Under the pieces are notes generated by a model that was given only the letters and a program-made list of their open reading frames with translations, had not been told where the DNA came from and searched no databases. The position numbers were made by a program, and so were the translations under genes. A stretch of DNA of 64,000 bases from Bacteroidota bacterium. Lineage in GTDB: Bacteria > Bacteroidota > Bacteroidia > Chitinophagales > Chitinophagaceae. Where the stretch lies: assembly GCA_016711825.1 (NCBI GenBank), contig JADJSG010000004.1, positions 248,001 to 312,000 of the forward strand, read 5' to 3'. Shown here piece after piece: positions 38,060-48,884 of the stretch. Within the stretch, counting starts at the first letter, position 1; each line of letters begins with the position of its first letter.

Positions 38060-38183
38060 AAACTATCATAACATTTTCGGCACATGATACTTTGATCCTA
38101 CAGTTATTGACTGAACCTTTGCAAAGAAGTAGAGCAACTATAAATATTTGCACCAATCAATGTAAATAAAAAGACGCTTATAA

Positions 38184-39086
38184 TTATTGTATCAAAAAGG
38201 TGCGACTATGTTTAGTTCCATTTTCGAATACATTCATGGTATAAACACCTTGTTGTAATCCTGCCACATCGATGCTTACCTGATTATTTTTTTGAATATT
38301 TATTTGTTTTTTGCTTAGTACTCGACCTAATAAATCTGACACCTCAAGGGTAGCAATACCATCCCATAAGCTTGTAAAATACAATTGATCTTTGGCTGGA
38401 TTCGGGAATACTGCAAATGCATCATTCACTTTAGAAATTTCATTGACTGCGGTAACCGCTTCCGTATTATAAAAAGCCTGTCCAGATACTACTTGGGTAG
38501 CAGTATCTACTTTATATTCTAAAAGTAACTTATAATTAGGACCAAACTGCCAATAATCATATTTGTAATTATTTGCAACAGTCTCACGCAAACGTACTAC
38601 ATTATTGAAAGTGCCAAAAGGTGTTTTCAATGTTCCATAGGCATCATAGGTAAATCCAGCATGGGATTCCTGATAATTAAATGGAAATACCAACTGTGTA
38701 TCAGGAACAGCAAATACAGTAGTATTCAATCCTAAGTAAACAAATGCAGCTGCATCCAGTTTAAAAACCTGGGTGGCCACTAAATTTGCACCCATATAAA
38801 ATTCGTTGGCAACATTGCCAGTAGGAAATGAATCTTTCATGGCTTGTGTTAAACCTGCATAGTCGACACTTTTAAAATAATAGGTCGAAGCATTATAAGG
38901 AATCGTTGAATAATCCCATACTTGTGCTGCACCGGCAGTACCTGGTGTAATAGCGCCGGGTATATCGTAACCCATTGTTTTGGTACCTAATGGAGCACCC
39001 GTAAGATTATTAATGATTGGCTGTGCTAACAAAGTAGCTGCACTTAAAAAAAGGGAACTTAAACAGAGCATGATAGATTTTTTCAT
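38184..39086 (-). CDS. T9SS type A sorting-domain protein
   Basis: A 300-aa secreted protein: signal peptide (cleavage near TLLAQ), a central domain without recognised family (residues ~20-215), and a C-terminal T9SS type A sorting domain starting at FAVFPNPAKDQLYFT and ending SRTFLIQ. The central part has the pattern seen in unannotated T9SS surface proteins (PGTAGAAQVWDYSTIPYNA). Its role is unknown, but it should reach the cell surface. Confidence 0.82.
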   Translation of the reverse strand: MKKSIMLCLSSLFLSAATLLAQPIINNLTGAPLGTKTMGYDIPGAITPGTAGAAQVWDYSTIPYNASTYYFKSVDYAGLTQAMKDSFPTGNVANEFYMGANLVATQVFKLDAAAFVYLGLNTTVFAVPDTQLVFPFNYQESHAGFTYDAYGTLKTPFGTFNNVVRLRETVANNYKYDYWQFGPNYKLLLEYKVDTATQVVSGQAFYNTEAVTAVNEISKVNDAFAVFPNPAKDQLYFTSLWDGIATLEVSDLLGRVLSKKQINIQKNNQVSIDVAGLQQGVYTMNVFENGTKHSRTFLIQ

Positions 39087-39204
39087 AACGAATTTTGTTT
39101 TTTTTATTTATAAATTAAATTGCTCAACGAAAGTAATAGGAAGTAATAAGGAATCAATACCCCCAGGAAGGTATTTTGAAAGGTTCTTTTAAAAAAATCG
39201 ATGG

Positions 39205-39231
39205 TTGATTCACTAATCACGATTAGCTTTG
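39205..39231 (+). promoter_or_regulatory. Bacteroidota-type promoter for the ABC permease gene
   Basis: TTG at 39205 and TAGCTTTG at 39224-39231 are separated by 16 bp, close to the TTG-N17-23-TAnnTTTG pattern. The predicted start near 39237 is only a few bases from the ATG at 39241, so the mRNA would have almost no leader. An alternative ATG lies at 39268. Confidence 0.5.
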
Positions 39232-39240
39232 CATGCAAGC

Positions 39241-40494
39241 ATGTACTTTTTTTCAGAATCTATATCGATGGTGATCAATGAATTGCGCAACAACAAATTG
39301 CGAACTTTTCTTTCATTGCTTGGAGTGACTATTGGTATCTTTTGCATCATTTCTGTATTGACGGTGTTTGATAGTTTGCAGCAAAACATTCAACAAAGCA
39401 TGCAGACCTTAGGGAGTAAAACGCTTTATGTAGGCAAATACCCATGGATACCAGAAGATAAAGGGGAATACCCCTGGTGGAAATATAAATCACGCCCAGT
39501 AAGTACTTACCATGAAGTGGCGGCCCTTAAAAAATATGTCTCCACGGCATCACATGTATGTATTTCATATACTGAACCCAGTAAAGTAAGTTTTCAAAAC
39601 CAAATGAGCCAGGTAGGTCTTTTTGCTGTTTCGAATGATTTTGAAAAATTTCAACATTTTGATATTGAACAAGGGCGGTATTTTACAGCGTCCGAATTGC
39701 AAAACCCAAATATGAATACGGTGGTGATAGGGAGTACCGTTGCCGATGAATTGTTTTTACAAAAGACCAACCCCATTGGTCAATCATTGATCTTGTATGG
39801 CAACCATTGCACCATTATTGGGGTGTTAAAAAAACAAGGGCGTTCAAACATGGGTTTTGATTTTGATGGGGCTGTGATACTCCCCTATGTTTATTTGGCA
39901 AGTATCCGCGATATTGATGGTCAAATAGGCAATGGCTTTGTAGACCCTATGTTGATGGTTGAAGCTAAAAAAGACATCGCAGTTGAAGATTTATATTATG
40001 AACTTATTTCTACCCTTCGGGCAATTCGAAAATTAAAACCCAGGGAGCCTGATAATTTTTCAATCAATAAACTCGATGCTATTCAAAATAAAGTCAATGA
40101 ATTGTTTAGTAAAATTAAAATAAGCGGTTGGATTATCGGTTTCTTCTCCCTTATCGTAGGGTGTTTTGGCATAGCCAATATTATGTATGTTTCAGTTAAA
40201 GAACGCACAAATCAAATTGGTTTAAAAAAAGCATTAGGGGCTACCTCCTATCAAATACTCTTCGACTTTTTACTTGAATCCATTTTTCTATGTTTAATAG
40301 GCGGATTTATTGGCATAGTACTGGTCTTTTTGCTTTCCTTTATTTTAAGTGCCTTATTAGATTTTCCGGTATTTTTATCCTTGTATAATTTTGTATTGGG
40401 TGTGGGAATCAGCTTAATTGTCGGGGTGATTGCCGGGTATTTACCTGCAAAAAAAGCAGCAAAACTCAATCCTGTTGAAGCCATAAGAAGTTGA
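39241..40494 (+). CDS. ABC transporter permease (MacB/FtsX type)
   Basis: A protein of about 417 residues with the MacB-like plan: one N-terminal helix (LRTFLSLLGVTIGIFCIISVL), a periplasmic MacB_PCD domain of about 220 residues, then three C-terminal FtsX helices. The helix-2 region has FGIANIMYVSVKERTNQIGLKKALGAT, the usual FtsX signature. No ATPase gene is adjacent on this strand, so its partner is elsewhere. I use ATG 39241. The TTG at 39229 lies inside the -7 box. Confidence 0.88.
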   Translation: MYFFSESISMVINELRNNKLRTFLSLLGVTIGIFCIISVLTVFDSLQQNIQQSMQTLGSKTLYVGKYPWIPEDKGEYPWWKYKSRPVSTYHEVAALKKYVSTASHVCISYTEPSKVSFQNQMSQVGLFAVSNDFEKFQHFDIEQGRYFTASELQNPNMNTVVIGSTVADELFLQKTNPIGQSLILYGNHCTIIGVLKKQGRSNMGFDFDGAVILPYVYLASIRDIDGQIGNGFVDPMLMVEAKKDIAVEDLYYELISTLRAIRKLKPREPDNFSINKLDAIQNKVNELFSKIKISGWIIGFFSLIVGCFGIANIMYVSVKERTNQIGLKKALGATSYQILFDFLLESIFLCLIGGFIGIVLVFLLSFILSALLDFPVFLSLYNFVLGVGISLIVGVIAGYLPAKKAAKLNPVEAIRS

Positions 40495-40552
40495 TGCTCT
40501 CTCATTGTAATGCTTTACAACACACTGCTTTAAAACTTTTTATCAATCAAGA

Positions 40553-42592
40553 TTAGGGGTCTACATCTACATATACAAACACTGTTGTTAATTGATTTGA
40601 GGCCGTTAAGTAATTTATTTTTTCCCGAACGATTTTTTTAATTTGCGCTAAATGAGCACTGTCTCTGTTTGTCTTCAGCAATATTTCTTGAATATAATAA
40701 TTTTTAATTCTATTGACAGCTGGTTCTGCAGGACCAAAAAAAACGGTCTTTGGCAAGTCTTTCAAATCATCAAATAATTTCTCGGCGGCTTTTTTTACAA
40801 TGTCAGCCTGCTTGTGTTTTAAAACGATTCGGATTAATCGTACGATGGGTGGATATAAAAACTCTTTCCTGATATCAATCTCTTTTTGATAAAAGCCTTC
40901 AAAATCGTGATTTTTAATATAGTGCAACAGGGGATGTTGGGTATTGAAAAGTTGTATGAGTACTTGTCCCTGATCATCTTTTCGACCTGCCCTGCCCGAT
41001 ACTTGTTCAAGCATTTGAAATGCCCGTTCATTGACCCTGAAATCGGGGTAAGACAATAGTTTATCGGCACTCAAAACCCCCACTAAATTAACATGCTCGA
41101 AGTCGAGACCTTTTACCACCATTTGGGTACCTACCAGAATATCGATTTCTTGTTTTTCAAATTGTCGAATGGTTTCGATGTATTTGTTTTTTATTTTCAA
41201 ACTGTCCCAATCAAAACGTTGCACACGTGCATGGGGAAATATTTTTTTGATCTCTTCTTCAATTTTTTCAGTACCAAAACTTTTGGCTTTTATTTGATTG
41301 CTACCACAGGCCATGCAAATTTGTATCAGAGGTGATTTAGTATTGCAATAATGACAATGTAATTGGTCGGTAGATTTATGATAGGTTAAAGACACATCGC
41401 AATTTTTGCATTGAGGTACCCATCCACATAATTCACATTGTACAAAGGGTGCATATCCTCTTCTATTTTGAAACAAAATCACTTGTTTGTGATGGATGAT
41501 ACTTTGTTGAATGGCATCAATTAAGGTTTGTGAAAAAATACCATTTAAGTAGGTTTTGGCCACCATCTCCTGTTTAATATCAATAATTTTTGTTTGTGGA
41601 AGCACAGCATTCCCATACCTTGCTGTCAAACTAACTAAATCGTATTTTCCTTGTTTGCAATTATAATAGCTTTCCATAGAGGGTGTGGCTGTCCCTAATA
41701 ATATATTTGCTTTGAGCTGCAATGCTAGATAGATGGCTGCATCCCGAGCATGGTAGCGTGGTGCAGGTTCGTGCTGTTTGTATGAAGTATCGTGTTCTTC
41801 GTCTACAATAATGAGCCCTAATTGATTGAAAGGGAGTAGCAATGCGGAGCGTGAACCAATCACCACATTAAATTGTTTGGTTTGCACTTTACGCCAAAGT
41901 TCTACACGTTCCTGATTACTAAATCGTGAGTGATAGATGCCGATGGTATTGCCAAAAGTAGCTCTGAGTTTTTTGATAATCTGGGTGGTCAGGGCTATTT
42001 CAGGCAGTAAATATAAAGCTTGCTTACCCATGGCTATACAATCAGCAATGAGCTGAAAATAGATATGGGTTTTACCACTCCCTGTTATACCTTGTAACAA
42101 GACAGGCTTTTGTTGCGAAAATGAAAGTTTAATCTTTTCATAAGCTTCAAGTTGCAAATCATTGAGTATATTTTCTTGTATTTCTTCTACAGTTTCAAAT
42201 TGAACTCGATCTACTTCCAGTTTTTTCACCTTAAAGATTTCTTTATCTACGAGGTATTTTAATTGAGCAGTTGTAGCTGCTGATTTCCTCAACAGCTCAT
42301 GCTGCGACACCATTTTAGTGGTTTGTTGCAGATGCAAAAAAGTTAAGATGAGGTTTTGGTAATGGAGTTTGGTTTCAAATTTGTCAAGTAATTCCTTCAA
42401 AGATTGTTCCTCTTCATACTTCTCATTGAAGTAGAGATAATTTTCTTTTTTGGGTTTATAATTTTCGTTCAGGTTTTCGTATACACTAATCAATCCTTTC
42501 TCTAATAATGCATTCACCACCTTCCATGCAGAGGTGTTTTGTACAATTTTTTGTACTTCCTGAAGGGTTATATCTTTAGCATGTTCAGGCAA
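40553..42592 (-). CDS. priA: Primosomal protein N' (PriA), N-terminally truncated
   Basis: A 679-aa DNA helicase involved in replication restart. The winged-helix part and both helicase lobes are present: Walker A near residue 168 (GITGSGKTHIY), DEEHD box (IIVDEEHDTSYKQHEPAPRYHARD), zinc-binding cysteines (CELCGWVPQCKNCDVSLTYH and HCHYCNTKSPLIQICMACG) and motif V/VI (VSGRAGR). The N-terminal 3'-DNA-binding domain (about 105 residues, usually VILPLPLPxxFTYxVP-like) is missing. Bacteroidota PriA is usually above 800 aa. Upstream in the same frame there is a stop within about 20 codons, inside the preceding permease gene. The start is a TTG overlapping that gene by 8 bp. Either the gene is truly rearranged or a junction error exists. 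Confidence 0.85.
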   Translation of the reverse strand: MPEHAKDITLQEVQKIVQNTSAWKVVNALLEKGLISVYENLNENYKPKKENYLYFNEKYEEEQSLKELLDKFETKLHYQNLILTFLHLQQTTKMVSQHELLRKSAATTAQLKYLVDKEIFKVKKLEVDRVQFETVEEIQENILNDLQLEAYEKIKLSFSQQKPVLLQGITGSGKTHIYFQLIADCIAMGKQALYLLPEIALTTQIIKKLRATFGNTIGIYHSRFSNQERVELWRKVQTKQFNVVIGSRSALLLPFNQLGLIIVDEEHDTSYKQHEPAPRYHARDAAIYLALQLKANILLGTATPSMESYYNCKQGKYDLVSLTARYGNAVLPQTKIIDIKQEMVAKTYLNGIFSQTLIDAIQQSIIHHKQVILFQNRRGYAPFVQCELCGWVPQCKNCDVSLTYHKSTDQLHCHYCNTKSPLIQICMACGSNQIKAKSFGTEKIEEEIKKIFPHARVQRFDWDSLKIKNKYIETIRQFEKQEIDILVGTQMVVKGLDFEHVNLVGVLSADKLLSYPDFRVNERAFQMLEQVSGRAGRKDDQGQVLIQLFNTQHPLLHYIKNHDFEGFYQKEIDIRKEFLYPPIVRLIRIVLKHKQADIVKKAAEKLFDDLKDLPKTVFFGPAEPAVNRIKNYYIQEILLKTNRDSAHLAQIKKIVREKINYLTASNQLTTVFVYVDVDP

Positions 42593-43760
42593 GATATTGT
42601 TGTATGATTTTTTTCGCTTTAACCCTAAACAAATAAAAGATACTAAGGGGTAGCATTATTGTAAGTAATATAATTTGCCATGATGGCCATGGCGAAACCA
42701 CCAGCTGATATTTAGCCAGTAAATGAGCCAATGCAACATTAAATACTGCAGTCACCAAAAAAGCAAGGATGACAATGAATAAAAAGCTTTTAAATAAATG
42801 CGAAGTAAACTGTTGTTGTAAAATGCTGGTTTTATACCCCAGCAAAGAAAGCAATTGCAGTTTTGCAGCGGCCTTTGTAATCATCAGGTTTAAATACATG
42901 ATGAGTAAAAGTATACAAAGCGCCAATATAAAAATACCGATAAAACTGCTACTTGCAAATACGATACCCACCACTGTTTTTATTTTGCTCCATTTAATTT
43001 TTTCGTTTTGTGTACTATAATTATGGTCTCTGATATATTTAACAAATTGAGGATTGTCAGCCTCCTCTGTTTGAATTACCAGGCGAGAATAATCTTTGGT
43101 GGTGACCATCCCAAATTTTGCATTGGCATATTGCATAAATGATTGAGGTACAATGACACTTGAATAACGTTGCGAAAAACCAACCACCTCAGCGGTATAG
43201 TTTTCTGTTTGACCAATTTCAATATTAAAAGAAAGTGCTTTGACCGTTTCTTCACTCATTTGTGGCAAGCCTTGACTGAGGGCAAATCCAAAATTATATA
43301 AATTTAAAAAATCCTGTGAAAGTATTACCGGGATGGTTTGGCTACCCAGTTGCCAATTAAATTGATCGGTATTGACATCTAAATATTCGGCTGGGATCGA
43401 TTCAAAAAATAGTTGTGTTGAAAAAGCCAATTCACCAAAATTGCTCGCCTCAATAGGAAAATGATTACTTTCAATGAGGCCTATCTTTTTTACGACAGGT
43501 TGATTTTTCAATGCTTCTATTTCTGCTGCAGTGAAGTAAGCACTTGCATTATTTCCCATCATAGCATTGGTGATATTTTTATTCATCACCAGATAGTCAT
43601 ACTTATCATTTTTAATTTGTTTATTATTCATGATATGATATGTATCAATATAAAGTTGCGCAGAAATCAACAACAAGGCAATACCAATAAACAAAGCCAC
43701 ATAGGTGAGTATATTTGATTTACGTTGTTGTACCGCAATGATTTCATTCAGCATCTTCAT
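42585..43760 (-). CDS. FtsX-like ABC permease
   Basis: A 391-aa membrane protein with an N-terminal helix (LTYVALFIGIALLLISAQLYI), a periplasmic domain of about 220 residues, then three C-terminal helices carrying an FtsX-type segment (MITKAAAKLQLLSLLGYKTSILQQQF). It lies 2 bp downstream of an ABC ATPase gene on the same strand, forming a two-gene transporter. Its end overlaps the shortened priA. Substrate is unknown. Confidence 0.8.
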   Translation of the reverse strand: MKMLNEIIAVQQRKSNILTYVALFIGIALLLISAQLYIDTYHIMNNKQIKNDKYDYLVMNKNITNAMMGNNASAYFTAAEIEALKNQPVVKKIGLIESNHFPIEASNFGELAFSTQLFFESIPAEYLDVNTDQFNWQLGSQTIPVILSQDFLNLYNFGFALSQGLPQMSEETVKALSFNIEIGQTENYTAEVVGFSQRYSSVIVPQSFMQYANAKFGMVTTKDYSRLVIQTEEADNPQFVKYIRDHNYSTQNEKIKWSKIKTVVGIVFASSSFIGIFILALCILLLIMYLNLMITKAAAKLQLLSLLGYKTSILQQQFTSHLFKSFLFIVILAFLVTAVFNVALAHLLAKYQLVVSPWPSWQIILLTIMLPLSIFYLFRVKAKKIIQQYLA

Positions 43761-43762
43761 AA

Positions 43763-44404
43763 TTACAAATTTAGGTGCTTATGGTAAGGAAAATGGGTAT
43801 CTTGTTCTAAATCGCAACAAATTAAGGTTGCTTTTCTTTTTTGAACTTCTTCGAGTATAAGCGCAGCGGCCAGGGTGATGTTTTGATTGTCAAGATGGCT
43901 AAATGGCTCATCGAGCAATAAACAATCAAAGGGTTGTAATAAAGCCCTGATGATGGCTACCCTTTGTCGCTCGCCAAAAGATAAGGTTTGTACATTTCGG
44001 TTTAATACATGCGTAATTTTTAATTTTTCAGCAAATGAATGTATCATTTCAAGTGGGTAATAGTTTGTCAATTCATTTTTGATCAGTAGATTTTGGAGGG
44101 CTGTTTTGTCAGTAAACAATTTCAAATCCTGAAACACCACACTTATTTTTTTACTTCTGAGTTCACACCATTCATCATGTGTTAAATGAAGGGTAGGTTT
44201 ATCCTGAAAATACAATTGCCCTGTAAAGTTTTTCTGAATACCATATAAGGTATGTATAAAAGTAGTTTTGCCTTGCCCCGACCTTGCACGAATATGATAA
44301 TATTGATTTGAAAGAAAAGTCACTGACTGATGCCATATATCAGAAACATTTGTATGAACATAGGAAACATTGAGTTGTTGTAATCGAAATGACATAGAAG
44401 ACAA
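43763..44404 (-). CDS. ABC transporter ATP-binding protein
   Basis: A 213-aa ATPase of the LolD/FtsE type. Walker A is RSGQGKTTFIHTLYG, the signature is LSFGERQRVAIIRALL, and Walker B is CLLLDEPFSHLD. The Q-loop (VVFQDLKLF) is clear, but the C-terminal part is short. It pairs with the FtsX-like permease 2 bp downstream. A lipid, lipoprotein or peptide substrate is possible, but the sequence does not say which. Confidence 0.88.
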   Translation of the reverse strand: MSSMSFRLQQLNVSYVHTNVSDIWHQSVTFLSNQYYHIRARSGQGKTTFIHTLYGIQKNFTGQLYFQDKPTLHLTHDEWCELRSKKISVVFQDLKLFTDKTALQNLLIKNELTNYYPLEMIHSFAEKLKITHVLNRNVQTLSFGERQRVAIIRALLQPFDCLLLDEPFSHLDNQNITLAAALILEEVQKRKATLICCDLEQDTHFPYHKHLNL

Positions 44405-44513
44405 AGATAGTTTTATGTAACAATAAAAACCATATCCGTTTAAAAATGCTTATTCGTATAAGTATTGCAAACCCATGAAGCAAGCTCTTAAAAATCAGGC
44501 AAAAATATTCCGA

Positions 44514-47421
44514 TTATAAAGTACGTTTTACTTCTATTTCTTCATAACCTTCAATGATATCGCCTTCTTTCAGGTCATTGTAGTTTTTGATACCTAATCC
44601 GCATTCAGTACCGGAAAGTACTTCTTTTACATCGTCTTTGTAACGTTTTAAGGATGCTAATTCGCCGGTATAGATTACGATACCTTCTCGTACGAGATTG
44701 ATTTTGGTATCGCGTTTTATTTTTCCATCCATTACATAGCAACCCGCAATAGTACCAACACCTGTAATTTTAAACACTTCACGTACTTCAATATTGCATA
44801 CCGCTTTCTTTTCAATTTTTGGCTCAAGCAATCCTTCCATAGCGCTTCTGATTTCATCAATAGCATCGTAAATGATTGAGTAATATCTGATTTCTATATT
44901 TTCATTTTCAGCTAATTTAGCTGCTTGTGAAGAAGGTCGAACCTGAAACCCTAGGATGATTGCATCAGAAGCAGTGGCTAATAAAACATCTGATTCGGTG
45001 ATTTGACCAACTGCTTTGTGAACCACCGAAACGGCGATTTCTGCAGTAGAAAGACGTTGCAACGAATCGCTCAATGCCTCTACAGAACCATCCACGTCAC
45101 CTTTGATAATGACATTTAATTGTTTGAAATTACCCAATGCCAAACGTCTACCGATTTCATCAAGGGTGATGTGTTTTTTCGTACGCATGCCTTGTTCACG
45201 TAATATTTGTGCACGATGGTTGGCGATTTCTTTGGCTTCTACTTCGTCGTCATAGACTTTAAATTTCTCACCACTTTGAGGTGCACCATTCAAGCCTAAT
45301 ATTTGTACAGGTGTGGAAGGACCTGCTTTGGTTTTCTTTTTTCCACGTTCGTCGGTCATTGCTTTGACACGTCCGAATATAGAACCTGCAACAATCATAT
45401 CACCTATTTTCAAGGTTCCGCTTTGCACCAGGATAGTGGATACAAATCCTCGTCCTTTATCTAAGGAGGCCTCTACTACTGAACCATTGGCAAATCGGTT
45501 TGGATTGGCTTTTAGGTCTAAAATTTCGGCTTCTAATAATATTTTTTCAAGGAGCAAATCTACATTCAAACCTGATTTTGCAGAGATATCCTGTGATTGA
45601 TATTTACCACCCCATTCTTCCACCAAAATGTTCATGGCAGAAAGTTGTTCCCGAATTCTGTCTGGGTTGGCTCCATCTTTATCAATTTTATTGATGGCAA
45701 AGATCATTGGTACGCCTGCTGCCTGAGCGTGGCTGATAGCTTCTTTGGTTTGTGGCATCACCGAATCATCTGCCGACACCACAATAACAGCAATATCTGT
45801 TACTTTTGCACCTCTGGCACGCATCGCGGTAAAGGCTTCGTGACCAGGGGTATCTAAAAAAGTGATTTCTTTACCATTTTCAAGGGTTACTTCATAAGCA
45901 CCTATATGTTGGGTAATACCGCCCGCTTCACCAGCTACTACATTTGCTCGTCTGATATAATCGAGCAATGAAGTTTTACCATGATCAACGTGACCCATGA
46001 TGGTTACAATTGGTGCACGTGGCTCCATATCTTCAGGAGCATCTATAATTTCTGCTTCTTGTTCTGCTTCTTGTTCGAGGTTGATAAATTCTACCTCAAA
46101 ACCAAATTCACTTGCCACTAATTCAATTACTTCGGCATCCAAACGTTGGTTGATAGACACCATGATGCCTAAGCTCATACATTTGCTGATGACATCGGTA
46201 AAATTAACGTCCATCAAATTGGCTAATTCACTTACTGAGATAAATTCGGTCAATTGCAACTTGCTATCTACATCTTCACCTTCTTTAATGGCTCTTTTTT
46301 CAGCCATTTCCTCTCTTTTGTTTCTACGGTATTTAGCTTTCAAACTTTTGCCTCTGGTAGTAGTACCCAGTTTTGCTAAAGTTTCTTTGATTTTATCTTG
46401 AATTTCGTTTTGATCAATTGGCTTATCATCAGGGCGTTTATAAGCTCCACCAGTACCTGGTCGGGTATTATCTCTTCTGAAATTGCCTCTTTGCTCTCCT
46501 GTTCTTGGGGTAAAGTTTGGACGTTGACCAGTGCCAGTGCCTGTGCCTTGACCTTGGGGTAGTATTGGTAGATGAGGTGCCTGTACCTGTGCCCGATTGG
46601 CCTTTATTATCTAAAGGTATACGTTTACGTTTCTTCTTTTGTTCTTTCGGTTTGTTGTCTTTAGGGGTTTCTTTTGGCAGTTCAATTCTACCAATCACTT
46701 TTGGTCCTGAAAGGGTTTCACGTTTGATAGTATGTAAAACCACTTCATCTTCTTTTTCTACCACCGGAGGCAAATCAGGTGTCGTAACTACAGCTACGGG
46801 CACTTCTTCTGCTTTTGCTACTGGTTTTTCTTCTTCTACCTTAGGAACTTCAACCGTTGTTTTTTTCTTACCCTTTGCCGGTTTCTCCATATCAATCTTA
46901 CCCATAATTTTGGGACCTTCCAATTCGGGGGCTTCAATTTTGATGGTTTCGGTGACGGTTTCTTTTTTAGATTTCTTAGGTTTTTCTTCTACGATTTCCA
47001 CCACTTCCACAGGTTCGGGAAGCACTGGAGGAGTTACTTCCACTACCACTTCCTCTACTTTTACCTCTTTGGCTTTTTTAGCTACGGGTTTGGGTTGTTC
47101 GAGGTCTATTTTACCAACTTCCTTTACTTTAATCGCTTCTTCTTTCTTTAATGAAACGACTTCTTCTTTCTTCTCAACCTTTTGTTTATGCTCTTCTGCA
47201 TTCGATTTAGAAAGCACTACATTTTCGCTCTTTTTCTTTGCCGCTTTTTCTGCATCGTATTCTGCAATCAAGGCATCATACATATCATTTGAAAGCACAG
47301 GATCGGGCTTATTATCGACGGAAAATCCTGCTTTGGTCAAAAAATCAACGATGGTATTTTTACCAATGTTGAATTCTTTGGCAGCTTTCATGAGACGTAT
47401 TGTATTTGTACTTTCTGACAT
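44514..47421 (-). CDS. infB: Translation initiation factor IF-2, single-base frameshift
   Basis: The GTPase that delivers initiator tRNA to the ribosome. The N-terminal part (47421 down to about 46560) has the IF2_N motif (LMKAAKEFNIGKNTIVDFL) and a long charged linker. The rest, in a different frame, has GHVDHGKTSLLDYI (G1), DTPGH (G3), NKID (G4) and the C-terminal domains ending VKRTL. The two frames join near 46556-46559 (GGGG on the plus strand). The first frame continues into nonsense and stops at 46468, while the second reads back cleanly through RGNFRRDNTRPGTGGAYKRP. Removing one base, or adding two, restores a 968-aa protein of normal length. As infB is essential, a sequence error is the likeliest reason. 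Confidence 0.9.
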
Positions 47422-47557
47422 TGTTTATTTTAGCTTTGTTGTATTTTATATTTAAAAAACACAAACTTTTTTTTATTTATTTATTCTTGTTTTTCGATTC
47501 TTCTGCTGCGATTCTTACTATTTTTCTAATTGGTAAAGATAGGCTGTTTTTTGTGTT

Positions 47558-48817
47558 TTATTTTTCATTTTCTTCTACATCAAATTCTCTTTGAAGTATT
47601 TCTTTTACTTCTTTAATGGTTTCTACTTCAAGATCTGCGCGTCTGATAAGTTCATCATCTGTCAGATTGAGTACACTGCGTGCTGTATCACAACCCACTT
47701 TTTTCAATTCATCAATCACCCAACCATCAATCTCATCGGTAAATTCATCCAAATCGATATCAAATTCGCCACCTTCTTCTAAGTCATCTCTAAACACATC
47801 GATATTAAATCCGGTTAGCTCTTGTGCCAGTTTGATGTTGACACCTCTTTTGCCAATAGCCAATGATACCTGATCAGCTTTCATAAAAATTTCAGCATAT
47901 TTATTGGTTTCATCTATATTCATACTACTGATTTTGGCAGGTGTCAGTGAACGTTGAAGCAACAATTGAATATTTTGTGTAAAGTTGATAATATCAATAT
48001 TTTCATTTTTCAATTCACGAACAATTCCATGAATTCGACTTCCTTTCATACCCACGCAAGCACCTACAGGATCTATACGGTCATCATAGCTTTCAACGGC
48101 TACTTTGGCTCTTTCGCCGGGTTCACGTACAATTTTCTTGATACTGATTAATCCATCCATGATTTCAGGCACCTCAATTTCAAGCAATTTGGCAAGAAAA
48201 TTAGGATGAGTACGTGATAAAATAATCACAACACCACTGCCACGCAATTCAACTTTTTTTACAACTGCGCGTACGGTTTCCCCTTTTTTGAAATAATCTG
48301 AAGGAATTTGTTCCGATTTAGGCAAAATAAGTTCATTCCCTTCATCGTCAAGCAACATGATTTCTTTTTTCCACACCTGATACACTTCGCCTGTGATAAT
48401 TTCATTTTCACGTTCTTTGTATTTATCAAGTAAAATATTTTTTTTCAATTCGCTGATACGCGAAGCAAGGGTTTGTTTGGCAGCCAAAATAGCTCTACGT
48501 CCAAAAGTTTCCATTTTTACTTCTTCGTATACTTCATCACCCACATCATAACTGTCATCCATCTTTTTGGCTTCAGTCAGTTCAATTTGCGTATCATCGT
48601 TCATAATATCCGCATCATCAACAACTTCACGTCGTTGAAAAATTTCAAGGTCACCTGTTTGGTCATTGACGATGACATCAAAGTTTTCGTCAGAATAATA
48701 TTTTTTTCGGATGAGTGTTTTAAATACGTCTTCTATGACTTTGATGAGCGTGGGGCGGTCGATGTCTTCGGCATCTTTAAACTCTGCAAACGAGTCAATT
48801 AAATTGATACTTGCCAT
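47558..48817 (-). CDS. nusA: Transcription termination/antitermination factor NusA
   Basis: A 419-aa RNA polymerase-binding factor. The N-terminal domain starts INLIDSFAEFKDAEDIDRPTLI, followed by an S1 domain (ENEIITGEVYQVWKKEIML) and two KH domains (DPVGACVGMKGSRIHGIVREL; VSLAIGKRGVNIKLAQELTG). The C-terminus is acidic with one helix-hairpin-helix-like repeat. Length and order fit Bacteroidota NusA. It lies between rimP (68 bp upstream) and infB (136 bp downstream) in the classic operon. Confidence 0.95.
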   Translation of the reverse strand: MASINLIDSFAEFKDAEDIDRPTLIKVIEDVFKTLIRKKYYSDENFDVIVNDQTGDLEIFQRREVVDDADIMNDDTQIELTEAKKMDDSYDVGDEVYEEVKMETFGRRAILAAKQTLASRISELKKNILLDKYKERENEIITGEVYQVWKKEIMLLDDEGNELILPKSEQIPSDYFKKGETVRAVVKKVELRGSGVVIILSRTHPNFLAKLLEIEVPEIMDGLISIKKIVREPGERAKVAVESYDDRIDPVGACVGMKGSRIHGIVRELKNENIDIINFTQNIQLLLQRSLTPAKISSMNIDETNKYAEIFMKADQVSLAIGKRGVNIKLAQELTGFNIDVFRDDLEEGGEFDIDLDEFTDEIDGWVIDELKKVGCDTARSVLNLTDDELIRRADLEVETIKEVKEILQREFDVEENEK

Positions 48818-48884
48818 GTTATTAGTTTTGAATTATGAAATGTTGATATTGAAATATGATTAATTGATTATGTTTTGTTCAGTT

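Noticed and set aside
46468..47421. A separate short gene for the IF-2 N-terminus
   Set aside because: Its last ~30 residues (RSRHRHWHW...) are out-of-frame translation of the IF-2 linker; the true frame continues into the GTPase part.
46517..47455. 312-codon Ser/Thr-rich frame antisense to infB
   Set aside because: It mirrors the Lys/Glu/Pro/Val-rich IF-2 linker on the minus strand and has no independent support.
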